The notes below the pieces were generated by a model that was not told where the DNA came from, searched no databases, and was given only the letters and a program-made list of their open reading frames with translations. This document shows, one piece after another, positions 52,859 to 61,406 of a stretch of DNA of 64,000 nt (the first letter of the stretch is position 1; each line of letters starts with the position of its first letter). A program made the translations under genes and the position numbers. Source of the stretch: Streptomyces gilvus (GTDB lineage Bacteria; Actinomycetota; Actinomycetes; Streptomycetales; Streptomycetaceae); the NCBI RefSeq assembly GCF_022513565.1, contig NZ_JAKWBE010000033.1, positions 27,654 to 91,653 on the forward strand. Direction: 5' to 3'.

Positions 52859-53314
52859 GTGCCGTGTCGGCAAGCGGCGCTCGCAGCCGCCGCTCATCCG
52901 GGCCGCGGGTTGGACCTGGGCGTGTGGCTGCACGTCACACCCCACGAATGCCTGCCGGTGAGGGCCCGCTTCCGCTACGACCGCGCTCAACCGTTCGAAG
53001 TGCGCGCCGAGTTCACCAACGCAGGCGGCGGAGCGGCCACCTGGGTGCTCGCGCGGGAGCTGCTGAAGGAGGGCTTCGAGCGGACGAGCGGAGAGGGCGA
53101 GATACGGATCCTGCCGCCGTGCCCCTGCTCCTACGAGTCGAGCATGCACATCCTGCTCCTCAGACCGACCGGGGTCGCCCTGCTCGACATCCCGTCCGTC
53201 GCGCTTCGCACCTGGCTCGCGAGCACCTTCGCAGTCGTCCCGGCGGGAACAGCCGGGCAGCTGATCGACTGGGACGCCTCCTTCCTGCGCCTGCTCTCCC
53301 GGCGAAACCGCTGA
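52859..53314 (+). CDS. SsgA-like protein, second copy
   Basis: About 151 aa if GTG 52859 is used; TTG 52910 (134 aa) fits the usual family N-terminus better, so the start is open. Core: LGVWLHVTPHECLPVRARFR, then YDRAQPFEVRAEFTN, ATWVLARELLKEGFERTSGE and GEIRILPPCPCSYESSMHIL, then LRPTGVALLDIPSVALRTWL and an AGTAGQLIDWDASF end. This aligns with the SsgA pattern (P.R.RYD...PF.V...F, W..ARELL..G, G.GDVR). Divergent from WhiB, suggesting a shared developmental promoter. Confidence 0.85.
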   Translation: MPCRQAALAAAAHPGRGLDLGVWLHVTPHECLPVRARFRYDRAQPFEVRAEFTNAGGGAATWVLARELLKEGFERTSGEGEIRILPPCPCSYESSMHILLLRPTGVALLDIPSVALRTWLASTFAVVPAGTAGQLIDWDASFLRLLSRRNR

Positions 53315-53367
53315 CCGCGGCGCCGGCGCCGGGACGGGTCCCCGCACGCCGGCACGGCGTCCCGACC

Positions 53368-53385
53368 GCAGTCGAATGACGCAAG
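53368..53385. promoter_or_regulatory. Shared LAL-associated motif upstream of the SDR operon
   Basis: GCAGTCGAATGACGCAAG, identical at 17 of 18 positions to 49354-49371, 102 nt before the SDR ATG. Confidence 0.6.
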
Positions 53386-53486
53386 CGAGCACCCCCTCCG
53401 CGGCACAAGGATGCCGAAGGGGTGCGCCCGAGAGGCGAGCAAGCCCCCTGGTGGTAGCGATACGAGGATGTGAGGACGTGGGGGTC

Positions 53487-54266
53487 ATGGGAGCGGAACT
53501 GCAGGATCGGGTGGCGGTGGTCACCGGAGCGAGCAAGGGCATCGGACTGGCGGTGGCCACGGCGCTCGCGGCGGCCGGAGCGCGGGTGGTCGCCGCCTCG
53601 CGCACCTCGTCCGCCGAGTTGGACGCACTGGCCGACAAGCACGGCCTGGTATGGGTGCCGGTGAACCTCACCCATGCGGAGGGCGTGAGCATGCTTGCCG
53701 ACACGGTGGGCGAACGCGTCGACATCCTGGTCAACAACGTGGGCTCCGCCCCCGCCCGCCCGGGCGGCTTCCTGAGCGTCACCGACGCACAATGGCAGCA
53801 GACGATCGAACTGAACCTGTTCGCGGCCGTCGCCGTGACCCGCGCGCTCCTGCCCCGCATGCTCGACGCCGGCCGGGGGGCGATCGTGAACATCGGCTCC
53901 GTCAACGCGGTGCTGCCCGATCCCACCGTGGTCGACTACAGCGCGGCGAAAGCCGCCCTGGTGAACTTCTCCAAAGCCCTGTCGAAGGAGTTCGGCGCAC
54001 GCGGGGTACGCGTCAACAGCGTCAGCCCCGGACCGGTCGAGACCGAGCTGTGGCTCGGCGGAGGCGGTGTGGCGGACACGGTGTCCACGGCGGCGGGACT
54101 GACGCCGGAGCAGGTGCTGGCCCAGGCGGCGGGGGCGACCGTGACGGGCCGGTTCTCCCGGCCCCAGGAGATCGCGGACGTGGTGCTGTTCCTGGCCGGT
54201 GACCGGGCCTCCAACATCGTCGGCAGCGACTTCACCGTCGACGGCGGATTCGTCCCCACCTGGTAG
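53487..54266 (+). CDS. Short-chain dehydrogenase/reductase (classical)
   Basis: 259 aa from ATG 53487; GTG 53478 is also possible, both served by GAGGA. VAVVTGASKGIGLAVATALA (TGxxxGIG), LVNNVGSAP (NNxG), Ser in NIGSVNAVLPDPTVVDYSAA, then K (YSAAK), and IVGSDFTVDGGFVPTW, the standard C-terminus. FabG/3-oxoacyl-reductase-like. First of a two-gene operon with the oxidoreductase, preceded by the shared LAL motif. Confidence 0.95.
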   Translation: MGAELQDRVAVVTGASKGIGLAVATALAAAGARVVAASRTSSAELDALADKHGLVWVPVNLTHAEGVSMLADTVGERVDILVNNVGSAPARPGGFLSVTDAQWQQTIELNLFAAVAVTRALLPRMLDAGRGAIVNIGSVNAVLPDPTVVDYSAAKAALVNFSKALSKEFGARGVRVNSVSPGPVETELWLGGGGVADTVSTAAGLTPEQVLAQAAGATVTGRFSRPQEIADVVLFLAGDRASNIVGSDFTVDGGFVPTW

Positions 54267-54294
54267 CGGGCCCCGTCGCAGAAAGGAAACGGTC

Positions 54295-55248
54295 ATGGAC
54301 ACCGAACTCGCCACCATGCGCGCCGTGCGCGGTCACCGCCGCGGCGGCCCCGAACGCCTGAAGTACGAGGTCGCGCCCCGGCCGGCGCCCGCCGCCGACG
54401 AGGTCCTCGTCGCCGTCCGGTCGGCCGCCATCACCTCGGGCGAACTGGCCTGGGACGCGACCTGGACAAACAGTCTCGACGGCACGGGCAGCCTGCGGCT
54501 GCCGATCGTCCCGGCCAAGGAGGTCTCGGGGCAGGTCGTCGAGGCCGGCTCGGCGGTGCACGACCTCCACCCCGGCGACGAGGTCTTCGGACTCATCCCC
54601 TTCACCCAGGACGGCGCGGCCGCCGAGTTCACCGCGGTTCCCGCCGCCGTCCTGGCGGCCAAACCGCCCTCGCTGGACCACGACGGGGCAGCAGCCCTGG
54701 CACTGCCGGGGCTGACCGCCTGGCAGGGGCTCGTCCGTCACGCCGGCCTGACGCCGGGTGACACGGTCCTCGTGCACGGCGCGGCCGGCGGGGTCGGCTC
54801 CATGGCCGTCCAGATCGCCGTCGCCCTCGGCGGGAAAGTCATCGCCACGGCCGCCGGCCAGGATGCGGAGTTCGTCCGCGCACTGGGCGCCGAACGGGTG
54901 ATCGACTACACGGCGCAGCCCTTCGAGGACGCGGTCGCGGACGTCGGTGTCGTCTTCGACGCGGTGGGCGGCGACACCCAGGCCCGCTCCTGGCACGTCC
55001 TGCGCAGCGGCGGCACTCTGGTCAGCATCGTCTCCCCGCCCGGCCCAAGCCCGTCACCCGATACGCACGGCGTCTTCTTCGTGGTCGAACCCGACCGGGC
55101 CGGCCTCATCGCCCTGTCCGAGCTCGTGGAGTCCGGCCGCCTGACCCCGTACGTGGACCGAGTCGTCCCCTTGCAGGACACCGCCGGGGCGTACGCCGCG
55201 CTGGAACGCGAGCACCGCCGGGGCAAGATCGTCCTCCGCGTCTCTTGA
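54295..55248 (+). CDS. Zinc-type NADP-dependent quinone oxidoreductase
   Basis: 317 aa from ATG 54295 (GAAAGGA 6 nt upstream), 28 nt after the SDR. GroES-like domain: EVLVAVRSAAITSGELAWDA, then LPIVPAKEVSGQVVEAG; Rossmann: DTVLVHGAAGGVGSMAVQIA (AxxGxxG). GAERVIDYTAQPFEDAVADV and VVFDAVGGDTQARSW are typical of the quinone-oxidoreductase branch. No zinc ligands. It works with the SDR on an unknown carbonyl or quinone, probably under LAL control. Confidence 0.93.
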   Translation: MDTELATMRAVRGHRRGGPERLKYEVAPRPAPAADEVLVAVRSAAITSGELAWDATWTNSLDGTGSLRLPIVPAKEVSGQVVEAGSAVHDLHPGDEVFGLIPFTQDGAAAEFTAVPAAVLAAKPPSLDHDGAAALALPGLTAWQGLVRHAGLTPGDTVLVHGAAGGVGSMAVQIAVALGGKVIATAAGQDAEFVRALGAERVIDYTAQPFEDAVADVGVVFDAVGGDTQARSWHVLRSGGTLVSIVSPPGPSPSPDTHGVFFVVEPDRAGLIALSELVESGRLTPYVDRVVPLQDTAGAYAALEREHRRGKIVLRVS

Positions 55249-55303
55249 TGTGCGACACGCCGGGCGGCGCTCGGGGTAGCGTCCTGGGCGCGCTTCGGGG
55301 ACA

Positions 55304-55328
55304 GCCCGTACCGGTTGCCGGTACGGGC
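55304..55328. terminator. Strong bidirectional terminator hairpin
   Basis: GCCCGTACCGG-TTG-CCGGTACGGGC is a perfect 11-bp stem with a 3-nt loop between convergent genes. A second hairpin, GGGGG-AGCG-CCCCC, follows at 55345-55358. Confidence 0.75.
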
Positions 55329-55416
55329 ACCTGCCGGCCTGCCAGGGGGAGCGCCCCCGGCGGGTGCGGTGCCCGTGTTTCGCTCCGCGCCGGGCCCGTC
55401 ACCGGCTATTCCGTCC

Positions 55417-56175
55417 TCACATCCCCGTCGTACCGCTGCCAGTGAGTCCCGGAGCCAGCGCTGGAACCCAGAAGACGGCGACGGCCAGGACGATGGAGGC
55501 GACCCCCACCGCGCGGGCCACCACGCGGCCGGCCGGTGCGAGCTTCTCGGTGGTGATCACGGCGGTCAAGGCCACCATGGCCCACAGGTTCATCACGCCG
55601 AACGCCGCCAGCAGCACCATGAGCGACCAGCAGCAGCCGAGGCAGAAGGCCCCGTGGTGGGCTCCCGCGCGCAGATCGCGCGAGGGCCCCGGGTAGGAGG
55701 TGTAACGCAGCATGAGCCCGATCGGTGAGCGGCACCTCGCCAGGCAGCGGTCCTTGAGGGGCGTGAGCTGGTAGACGCCGTTGACCGCGAACACGGCCGC
55801 GGCCAATGCGGTCCCTGCCGCGGCGGGGAGGCTCACCGCCCGTTCCAGACCGACGGCCAGCCCGTACGCCGGCAGTCCGGCCGCGGCCCAGACAAGCAGA
55901 TAGCCGACGGTGAAAACGACCATGCGCGGTACCCGGTGCACGACGATGGTGCGTGCGTACAGCGCGGCGACGGGCGCGGTGGCGGGCAGCATCATCGCAG
56001 TCATCATGAGCGTCCACACGGCCAGGAAGGCGGGTGGGCCCAGGCCCATGGTGCCCGGCATCGTCTGCATGCCGCCCCAGCGCGTCACCACCCAGACCCA
56101 GGCGGCACCTGCCACGACCAGCAGCAACCCGGCGGGGCCCGCCCCGCGCCGGACGGTGACCGGACGACCGGTCAC
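55417..56175 (-). CDS. DUF2182 predicted metal-binding membrane protein
   Basis: 252 aa from GTG 56175, overlapping the upstream stop as GTGA. Six to seven helices. WTLMMTAMMLPATAPVAALY is the MMxAMMxP family signature, followed by VNGVYQLTPLKDRCLARCRS and GAHHGAFCLGCCWSLMVLLA, where HxGxxCLGCCW is the likely metal or haem-proximal motif. The family pairs with DUF1326 proteins in many genomes. Function unproven; metal trafficking is a reasonable guess. Confidence 0.93.
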   Translation of the reverse strand: MTGRPVTVRRGAGPAGLLLVVAGAAWVWVVTRWGGMQTMPGTMGLGPPAFLAVWTLMMTAMMLPATAPVAALYARTIVVHRVPRMVVFTVGYLLVWAAAGLPAYGLAVGLERAVSLPAAAGTALAAAVFAVNGVYQLTPLKDRCLARCRSPIGLMLRYTSYPGPSRDLRAGAHHGAFCLGCCWSLMVLLAAFGVMNLWAMVALTAVITTEKLAPAGRVVARAVGVASIVLAVAVFWVPALAPGLTGSGTTGM

Positions 56176-56786
56176 GTGGACCACGTGAAGGGCGCCGCGT
56201 GTCCGTTGCCGCCGGCGAAGTCCCAGGACCGGCCGTACACGCCGTCGCCCGTCGCCCGGGTGGAGCGGGCTATGGTCAGCGTGCTGTTCGCCGGGTGGAA
56301 CATGCCGGTCAGGGTCATGACCGGACCGTCCTCGCCGAGTTGCGGGGCTACCTGGTCCACGATCTCGATGTCGATGGCGTCGCCCACTCGGGCGGCGTGG
56401 TGGCGGCCGTCGTCGCGGTAGTCGATGGGAACGCGCTCCACGCCGAGGACCTCGCCGATGAGCGGGGTGAGCGCCGCCATCGGCCCGCCTGCCTGGCCGG
56501 AGAAGACCCTGCCCAGCGCATCCGCCTGGCCGTCGTCGGCCCCACCATCGAGGTACAGCGCCACCTGCCAGCCGCCCTCGGCCATGACCCGGGGCGCGTC
56601 GATGAAGACGGCGACGCTGCGGTCGGAGACGTCCACGCCATCCACGTTCCCGCTGTCCACATGGAACGCGAGGGTCACCTGGCAGCGCTCGTGGTCGGCC
56701 GGTGCGGTGAGGCCCGAGGTGGTACAGGGGCACACCACGTCGCAGTTGCAGCTTTCCAGATACGTGCCGTTCAGATTCCAGGGCAT
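56172..56786 (-). CDS. DUF1326 protein with CxC-x3-CxC motif
   Basis: 204 aa. MPWNLNGTYLESCNCDVVCP, then C (Cys13, Cys15, Cys19, Cys21) is the family's metal-like cysteine cluster. HRCQ-type 'HERCQVTLAFHVDSGNVDGV' and 'FHPANSTLTIARSTRATGDG' follow the family, ending SWDFAGGNGHAAPFTWS. It is the first gene of a translationally coupled pair with DUF2182. A role in metal handling is inferred from the cysteine pattern and pairing only. Confidence 0.93.
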   Translation of the reverse strand: MPWNLNGTYLESCNCDVVCPCTTSGLTAPADHERCQVTLAFHVDSGNVDGVDVSDRSVAVFIDAPRVMAEGGWQVALYLDGGADDGQADALGRVFSGQAGGPMAALTPLIGEVLGVERVPIDYRDDGRHHAARVGDAIDIEIVDQVAPQLGEDGPVMTLTGMFHPANSTLTIARSTRATGDGVYGRSWDFAGGNGHAAPFTWST

Positions 56787-57122
56787 GGCTCTTCGCCTCC
56801 CTTTTCGGCGTCCCCCTCGGTCAGAAGATGCAACGGAAGAATCCGTCCGTCCCGGTGCCGCTTTTCTCCAGGCTAGTCTTCAACCACCCCAGGGCGCAGA
56901 TCCGCCGCCAGCGCAGCTCACCATCCTGATACCGGGGCCCACGGGCACCCGCGGCCTTGGGGCCACCATCGACAGTCCTCTCCATGGTCCGTTCGGACTC
57001 CGAGCCGTGGTCGCGGTCGCGGTGCGCGGAGCTGTTGCAGCTGCTCTGGGCCCTACCTGTTCGGGCCGGAAGGTGGCGCGCTGCTGGGGCCCTGCACAGC
57101 GGCCCACAACAACCATTCCCCG
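56787..57122. other. 336-nt stretch without a recognisable gene
   Basis: Promoter region of the DUF1326 operon on the minus strand; the right half precedes a decayed phosphatase and may contain its unreadable N-terminus. No LMW-phosphatase signature (CxxNxCRS) is visible. Confidence 0.4.
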
Positions 57123-57405
57123 CTCTGCGACCAGTTCGAGACCGCGGCCACCGCCTGCGGCTACGACCTGAGCGCGCACCGCGGCCTGCAGATCACCGCC
57201 GATCTGATCGCCCGGGCCGACAGCATCCTCGCCATGGACGGGGCGGTGAACAATGCCCTGCAGGACCGGGCGGCCGCATCCAAGCTGCCCAGGCAGCGTC
57301 TCTGTCTGAACGGGCAGGATGCCGATGTCCCCGACCCCTACGGCAGCGACCCGCCGTCTTTGACCGGGTCGCCGCGGTCATCGAGACCTGCCGGGGAATC
57401 CAGAG
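57123..57405 (+). pseudogene. Low-molecular-weight protein-tyrosine-phosphatase remnant
   Basis: The frame reads LCDQFETAATACGYDLSAHR, then GLQITADLIARADSILAMDG and RLCLNGQDADVPDPYGSDPP. It resembles the C-terminal half of LMW phosphatases, with the ADLI..AD.ILAMD helix and the catalytic-acid loop DVPDPYG. After DPYGSDPP the expected FDRVAAVIETC is in another frame. The P-loop with the nucleophilic cysteine is missing. Confidence 0.6.
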
Positions 57406-57660
57406 CACAGCACCTCCGCCGTCAGCCCCGAACTCCTCCGGCTGCTGGCGCCCGCTGGAAGCTGCATCCACCGTAGCGCCGGAATATGCGGGTCGCGTTT
57501 GTGACCCGTTCACGTTGAAATCCCGACGCGGGGAAGGCCAAGCGTGCGGGCCGGGAACAGACGGTCCGGGCGCAACAGTTGCATCGACTGAGAAGGCGGC
57601 ACAGCATGGACCACCCGCCGCGCCCCAGGACCACGAAGTATGTCTGCAGGAGGACGTTTC

Positions 57661-58494
57661 ATGACGGATCGGCCGTTGACGCTCATGGCCGTGCACGCCC
57701 ACCCCGACGACGAGGCCACCGGAACCGGCGGAGTGCTCGCGCGATACGCGGCGGAAGGCATCCGCACGGTTCTCGTGACCTGTACCGACGGCGGTTGCGG
57801 TGACGGACCGGGAGGGGTCAAGCCGGGCGATCCCGGGCACGATCCGGTGGCCGTCGCCGCCATGCGGCGTCGAGAACTCGCGGCGAGCTGTGACGTGCTG
57901 AAGATCAGCGATCTGGAGATGCTGGACTATGCCGACTCCGGGATGGTGGGCTGGCCCAGCAACGACGCCCCCGGGTCCTTCTGGCAGACCCCCGTGCAGG
58001 AGGGCGCGGCGCGGCTCGCCCAGCTCATGCGGCACTACCGGCCCGATGTGGTCGTCACCTACGACGAGAACGGCTTCTATGGTCACCCCGACCACATTCA
58101 GGCCCACCGCATCACGATGGCGGCGCTTGAGATGGTCGACCTGACACCGAAGGTGTACTGGACCACCATGCCCCGCTCGGCGATGCGTCGGTTCGGCGAG
58201 ATCATGTCCGAGTTCGGTGAGGACATGCCGGAGCCGGATCCCGCAGAGGCCGCCGCCATGGCGGGGATCGGCCTGCCGGACGATGAAATCACCACCTGGG
58301 TCGACACCACCGCGTTCAGTGGCCAGAAGTTCGACGCGCTGGCCGCGCATGCGAGTCAGGGCGAGAACATCTTCTTCCTGAGGATGGGCAAGGAGAAGTT
58401 CGGCGAATTGATGGGCTTGGAGACCTTCGTACGTGTCCAGGACCCCACCGGCGCGGCCGTACCCGAGAGCGATCTCTTCGCCGGACTGCGCTGA
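57661..58494 (+). CDS. PIG-L/LmbE-family deacetylase
   Basis: 277 aa from ATG 57661 (AGGAGG upstream). Zinc site: MAVHAHPDDEATGTGGVLAR (AHPDDE) and GFYGHPDHIQAHR (HPDH). VLVTCTDGGCGDGPGG follows strand 2. The family removes acetyl groups from GlcNAc-type substrates, including mycothiol intermediates (MshB) and conjugates (Mca). The loop pattern (ASGD...) differs from canonical MshB and Mca, so the substrate is open. Stand-alone. Confidence 0.94.
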   Translation: MTDRPLTLMAVHAHPDDEATGTGGVLARYAAEGIRTVLVTCTDGGCGDGPGGVKPGDPGHDPVAVAAMRRRELAASCDVLKISDLEMLDYADSGMVGWPSNDAPGSFWQTPVQEGAARLAQLMRHYRPDVVVTYDENGFYGHPDHIQAHRITMAALEMVDLTPKVYWTTMPRSAMRRFGEIMSEFGEDMPEPDPAEAAAMAGIGLPDDEITTWVDTTAFSGQKFDALAAHASQGENIFFLRMGKEKFGELMGLETFVRVQDPTGAAVPESDLFAGLR

Positions 58495-58617
58495 GACGCG
58501 CATCAGCCGGCCGGATGAGCGGGACGACCCACGGCGAGCTGATCACCCCGTGTCATGACGGTATACGCAGGTCGTGGGTTCGTTGCGCACGTGCGCCAGC
58601 CGTGCTTGGCTCGCCCG

Positions 58618-59286
58618 ATGAATTTCTTGTTGACGGCCAGCGGCCTGCGCAACGAAACACTGCTGGACGCACTGCGGGACATGCTGGGAAGGCCGTTCGG
58701 ATCGGCGAACGTCGTGTACGTTCCGACGGCATCGGTCGCCGAGCCCGGTGACCACGGGTGGTTCATCAAGGACATGAACCGGCTGCACGGCCTCGGCTGG
58801 CGGGAGTTCGACGTCCTGGAGCTGAATGGCCTCCCCCGCAAGATGGTCCTCGACCGGCTGCTGCACGCCGACGTCATCTACGTCGAGGGCGGCAGCCACT
58901 ACCACCTCGCGCGCAGCATCACCGGCAACAACCTGGCCGACGGTTTCCTTGAAGCACTGGAGAGTCGGGTCTACGTGGGGGTCAGCGCCGGATCAATGAT
59001 CTTCAGCCGCCACCTCACCGCGCACTCCGCCGACGTCATCGGGGACACCGCGGACCTCCACGTGCTCGGCGCCACCACCGTGCAGCCGCCGTTCGGCCTC
59101 TTCGACTGGTATCTCAAGCCCCACCTGTACTCCCCGGATTTCCCCGAGCGGGACGACGCCTGGGCCGATCGCATCGCCGCGCGGGCGGACTTCCCGATCT
59201 ATTTCATCGATGACGACACAGCCGTCCGCGTCAGGGAAGGCAAGGTGGACGTCGTTTCCGAGGGCCGTTGGCGGTTCCATCCGTAA
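58618..59286 (+). CDS. Peptidase S51 family (dipeptidase E-like)
   Basis: 222 aa from ATG 58618; a longer frame from 58555 adds 21 unlike residues. LLTASGLRNETLLDALRDML starts the fold. ADVIYVEGGSHYHLARSITG, then VGVSAGSMIFSRHL, gives nucleophile Ser123 in GVSAGSM. HLYSPDFPERDDAWADR carries the family's acid region. PIYFIDDDTAVRV ends the fold. Peptidase E cleaves N-terminal Asp dipeptides; many actinomycete homologues are uncharacterised. No ribosome-binding site at the ATG. Confidence 0.9.
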   Translation: MNFLLTASGLRNETLLDALRDMLGRPFGSANVVYVPTASVAEPGDHGWFIKDMNRLHGLGWREFDVLELNGLPRKMVLDRLLHADVIYVEGGSHYHLARSITGNNLADGFLEALESRVYVGVSAGSMIFSRHLTAHSADVIGDTADLHVLGATTVQPPFGLFDWYLKPHLYSPDFPERDDAWADRIAARADFPIYFIDDDTAVRVREGKVDVVSEGRWRFHP

Positions 59287-59432
59287 CCCACTGCGCGGCG
59301 GGCAGCCCTGTCCAAGGAGCGCAGTCGCCATCGCCCCCGGAGCAGATCTGACCATCTCTCCCTGCTATCGGGCCTGCGCCATTACGCTGGCTGTCGCCAT
59401 CGAGGACGGCGGTGGCGTCTGGGGGTGACAGG

Positions 59433-61406
59433 GTGCGACAGCCCAGTGTGGAGCGCGTACGCAATGAGCTGGTCGCCGGCATCGTGGACGTGCTCCAGGA
59501 CTCCCCCAGCATGCGGGAACCCGCCTCCCAGGAGGTCTGGTGCCGGTTGCTCGAGGATGAGCTCGGTATGCCCGTCGAGCCGCACGGCGAGGCGCCGCTG
59601 CGTGCGTGGCTGCTGCGCGTCGCACTGGCCTGCAGCGACGCGGAGGACGGGCTCTCGTGTCTGGCGCGATCGCTGGACTACGTGGAGGAGCAGCCGGGGC
59701 CGGTTGCGGCCTTGTGGCCGTTCGTCGATGAGTGGGAGGCCGTCCGCTCCTTCCGCGGTGCCGATCTCAGACGCGTGCGGCCCGTGCTGTCGTCCGCGCG
59801 GTCCTGGCCCTTGTCCGCCATGGCGAGGCGGGCGAGCCGTTCCCGTGTTCAGGAGCTGCCCGCGTGGTGTCAGACGCCGTGGCAGGTCTTTCTGCGGCTT
59901 GCCCGCGAGGAATCGCGACCTGCTGAGCTGCCGCCCAGTCTGGCGTTCCTGGCCCTGTGCGCCGAGGAGCTGATGAAAGCCGGCTCGCGGGAGAGTGCCG
60001 AGCTGTTGCACCGCTTCAACCGTGATCAGGCGACGCGGTTGCGTGTTGAGCACCTACTGGCGCAGTGGCGGCAAGAGGAGTTCACACAGCCGGAACCTTC
60101 TCTCACGTCGGCGTATCTGGTCATCCAGTTCGAGCCCGACCGGCATGACGCGGACCGCTACTACGTCTCGCACTGGCGTCAGGCCGATTCCGCCGGCTGG
60201 CACCCGGTGCGCGGGGAGACGGTCCTGCGCAGGCGGGATGAACTGCCCGCCGTGGTCGGGGAACTGATCGAGGCTACGGAGGGCAGGTGGGCGGATCTGA
60301 GGCAGCTGGTGACGCTCGAGTTCATCCTGCCCCCGGAACTGCTCAACGAGCCGGTCGAGTGGTGGCCCAGGGAGTCCGACGCCTCGTCCCCCACCCCGCT
60401 GATCATCGACTATCAGGTGGTCGTGCGGAGTCTGGAGCGCCTGCGGCGGGCCGGCTGGCACCGCCCCTGGCACAACAAATGGCGTCAGCTGCAGGACCGC
60501 CCGAGGCAGGCCCGGTCCGTGTGGAGCAGGCCGGGCGACACCTCGCATCTCTTCCATGTGGAACACGAACTCAAAACGGACGCCGACGCGGTGTGCCTGG
60601 TCCTCAGCGAGCCGCCGTCCGATCCGTCCGGCGTGGGCCATCGCGAGCTGCTGGCCGGGCTGCGGGCGGGGATACCCGCGATGATCTGGCACCGCAGCGA
60701 CTGCTCGGATCCGCAGTTCCAGGACGCCGTTGCCGATCTGGTGCAGGGCCGTAGCCTGAGCGGGCTGGTCGAACGGGTCGGGAAATGGCGCAAGGACGCG
60801 CTGGTTCTCGGCCCGGAGGCCTGGGATCAGCACGTCGGCCGCCATTTGGCGATCTTGTTCGACGATCCGGAACGCCAACCCGTTCCCTCCCGCGCGTCGG
60901 AGGCATGGCAGCCGACGGTGCCGGCGGCACCCACGTCGGAGCAACGCCGCCCCACGGACGCTGCGGGGGCTGAGACGCAGCAGGAGCGGGCGGCCGATGC
61001 CGCGGAGGTCTGCCGTGTGCACATCTCTCTGCTCGGCGAGCCTCCCGTCACGTCCGTCGGAAGCCGGCTGTCGCTGCGTGTGGTCCCGGGCCCCGCTCAT
61101 CCCTGGTCCGATATGGAAACGGCGGGGCGTCCGTTGCTGGCCGTCACGGCGGCGCCCCTGACTCCCGCGGCCCTGGAGCCGGCTACGGCACTGCTGCGCC
61201 CCTCGGAACGGGACGAGGACGCGGGAGAGTTCACCTTCGTGGCACGTCATCCTGGCCGTCATGTCGTCCGCTTCACCGTTTGCCTGGAGCGCACCGGAAC
61301 GGTATTGCAGCAGGTGGAGACGGAGTTCGATGTCCTTGCAGGGGACTTTCCGTCGAACTCGACCACCCACAGCACGGTGCCGCAGCGGGGCGGGAGCGGG
61401 CGATGA
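59433..61406 (+). CDS. VMAP-like conflict-system protein (effector-associated domain + VMAP core)
   Basis: 657 aa from GTG 59433 (GGGGGTGACAGG upstream; GTG 59412 adds seven residues). Residues about 5-95 (NELVAGIVDVLQDSPSMREP and on) match the small helical effector-associated domains (EAD2-type) that recruit partners. From about 225, YLVIQFEPDRHDADRYYVSH, then LEFILPPELLNEPVEWW and YQVVVRSLERLRRAGWHRPW, is the VMAP C-region (vWA-MoxR-associated protein). After about 525 comes a beta-rich C-terminal domain. VMAP proteins regulate ternary immune/conflict systems. It overlaps the CHAT gene by 4 nt. Confidence 0.8.
   Translation: MRQPSVERVRNELVAGIVDVLQDSPSMREPASQEVWCRLLEDELGMPVEPHGEAPLRAWLLRVALACSDAEDGLSCLARSLDYVEEQPGPVAALWPFVDEWEAVRSFRGADLRRVRPVLSSARSWPLSAMARRASRSRVQELPAWCQTPWQVFLRLAREESRPAELPPSLAFLALCAEELMKAGSRESAELLHRFNRDQATRLRVEHLLAQWRQEEFTQPEPSLTSAYLVIQFEPDRHDADRYYVSHWRQADSAGWHPVRGETVLRRRDELPAVVGELIEATEGRWADLRQLVTLEFILPPELLNEPVEWWPRESDASSPTPLIIDYQVVVRSLERLRRAGWHRPWHNKWRQLQDRPRQARSVWSRPGDTSHLFHVEHELKTDADAVCLVLSEPPSDPSGVGHRELLAGLRAGIPAMIWHRSDCSDPQFQDAVADLVQGRSLSGLVERVGKWRKDALVLGPEAWDQHVGRHLAILFDDPERQPVPSRASEAWQPTVPAAPTSEQRRPTDAAGAETQQERAADAAEVCRVHISLLGEPPVTSVGSRLSLRVVPGPAHPWSDMETAGRPLLAVTAAPLTPAALEPATALLRPSERDEDAGEFTFVARHPGRHVVRFTVCLERTGTVLQQVETEFDVLAGDFPSNSTTHSTVPQRGGSGR

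Noticed and set aside
57123..57405. Arsenate reductase
   Set aside because: The DVPDPYG acid loop and ADLI..AD.ILAMD helix indicate an LMW tyrosine phosphatase instead, and the active-site loop is missing.
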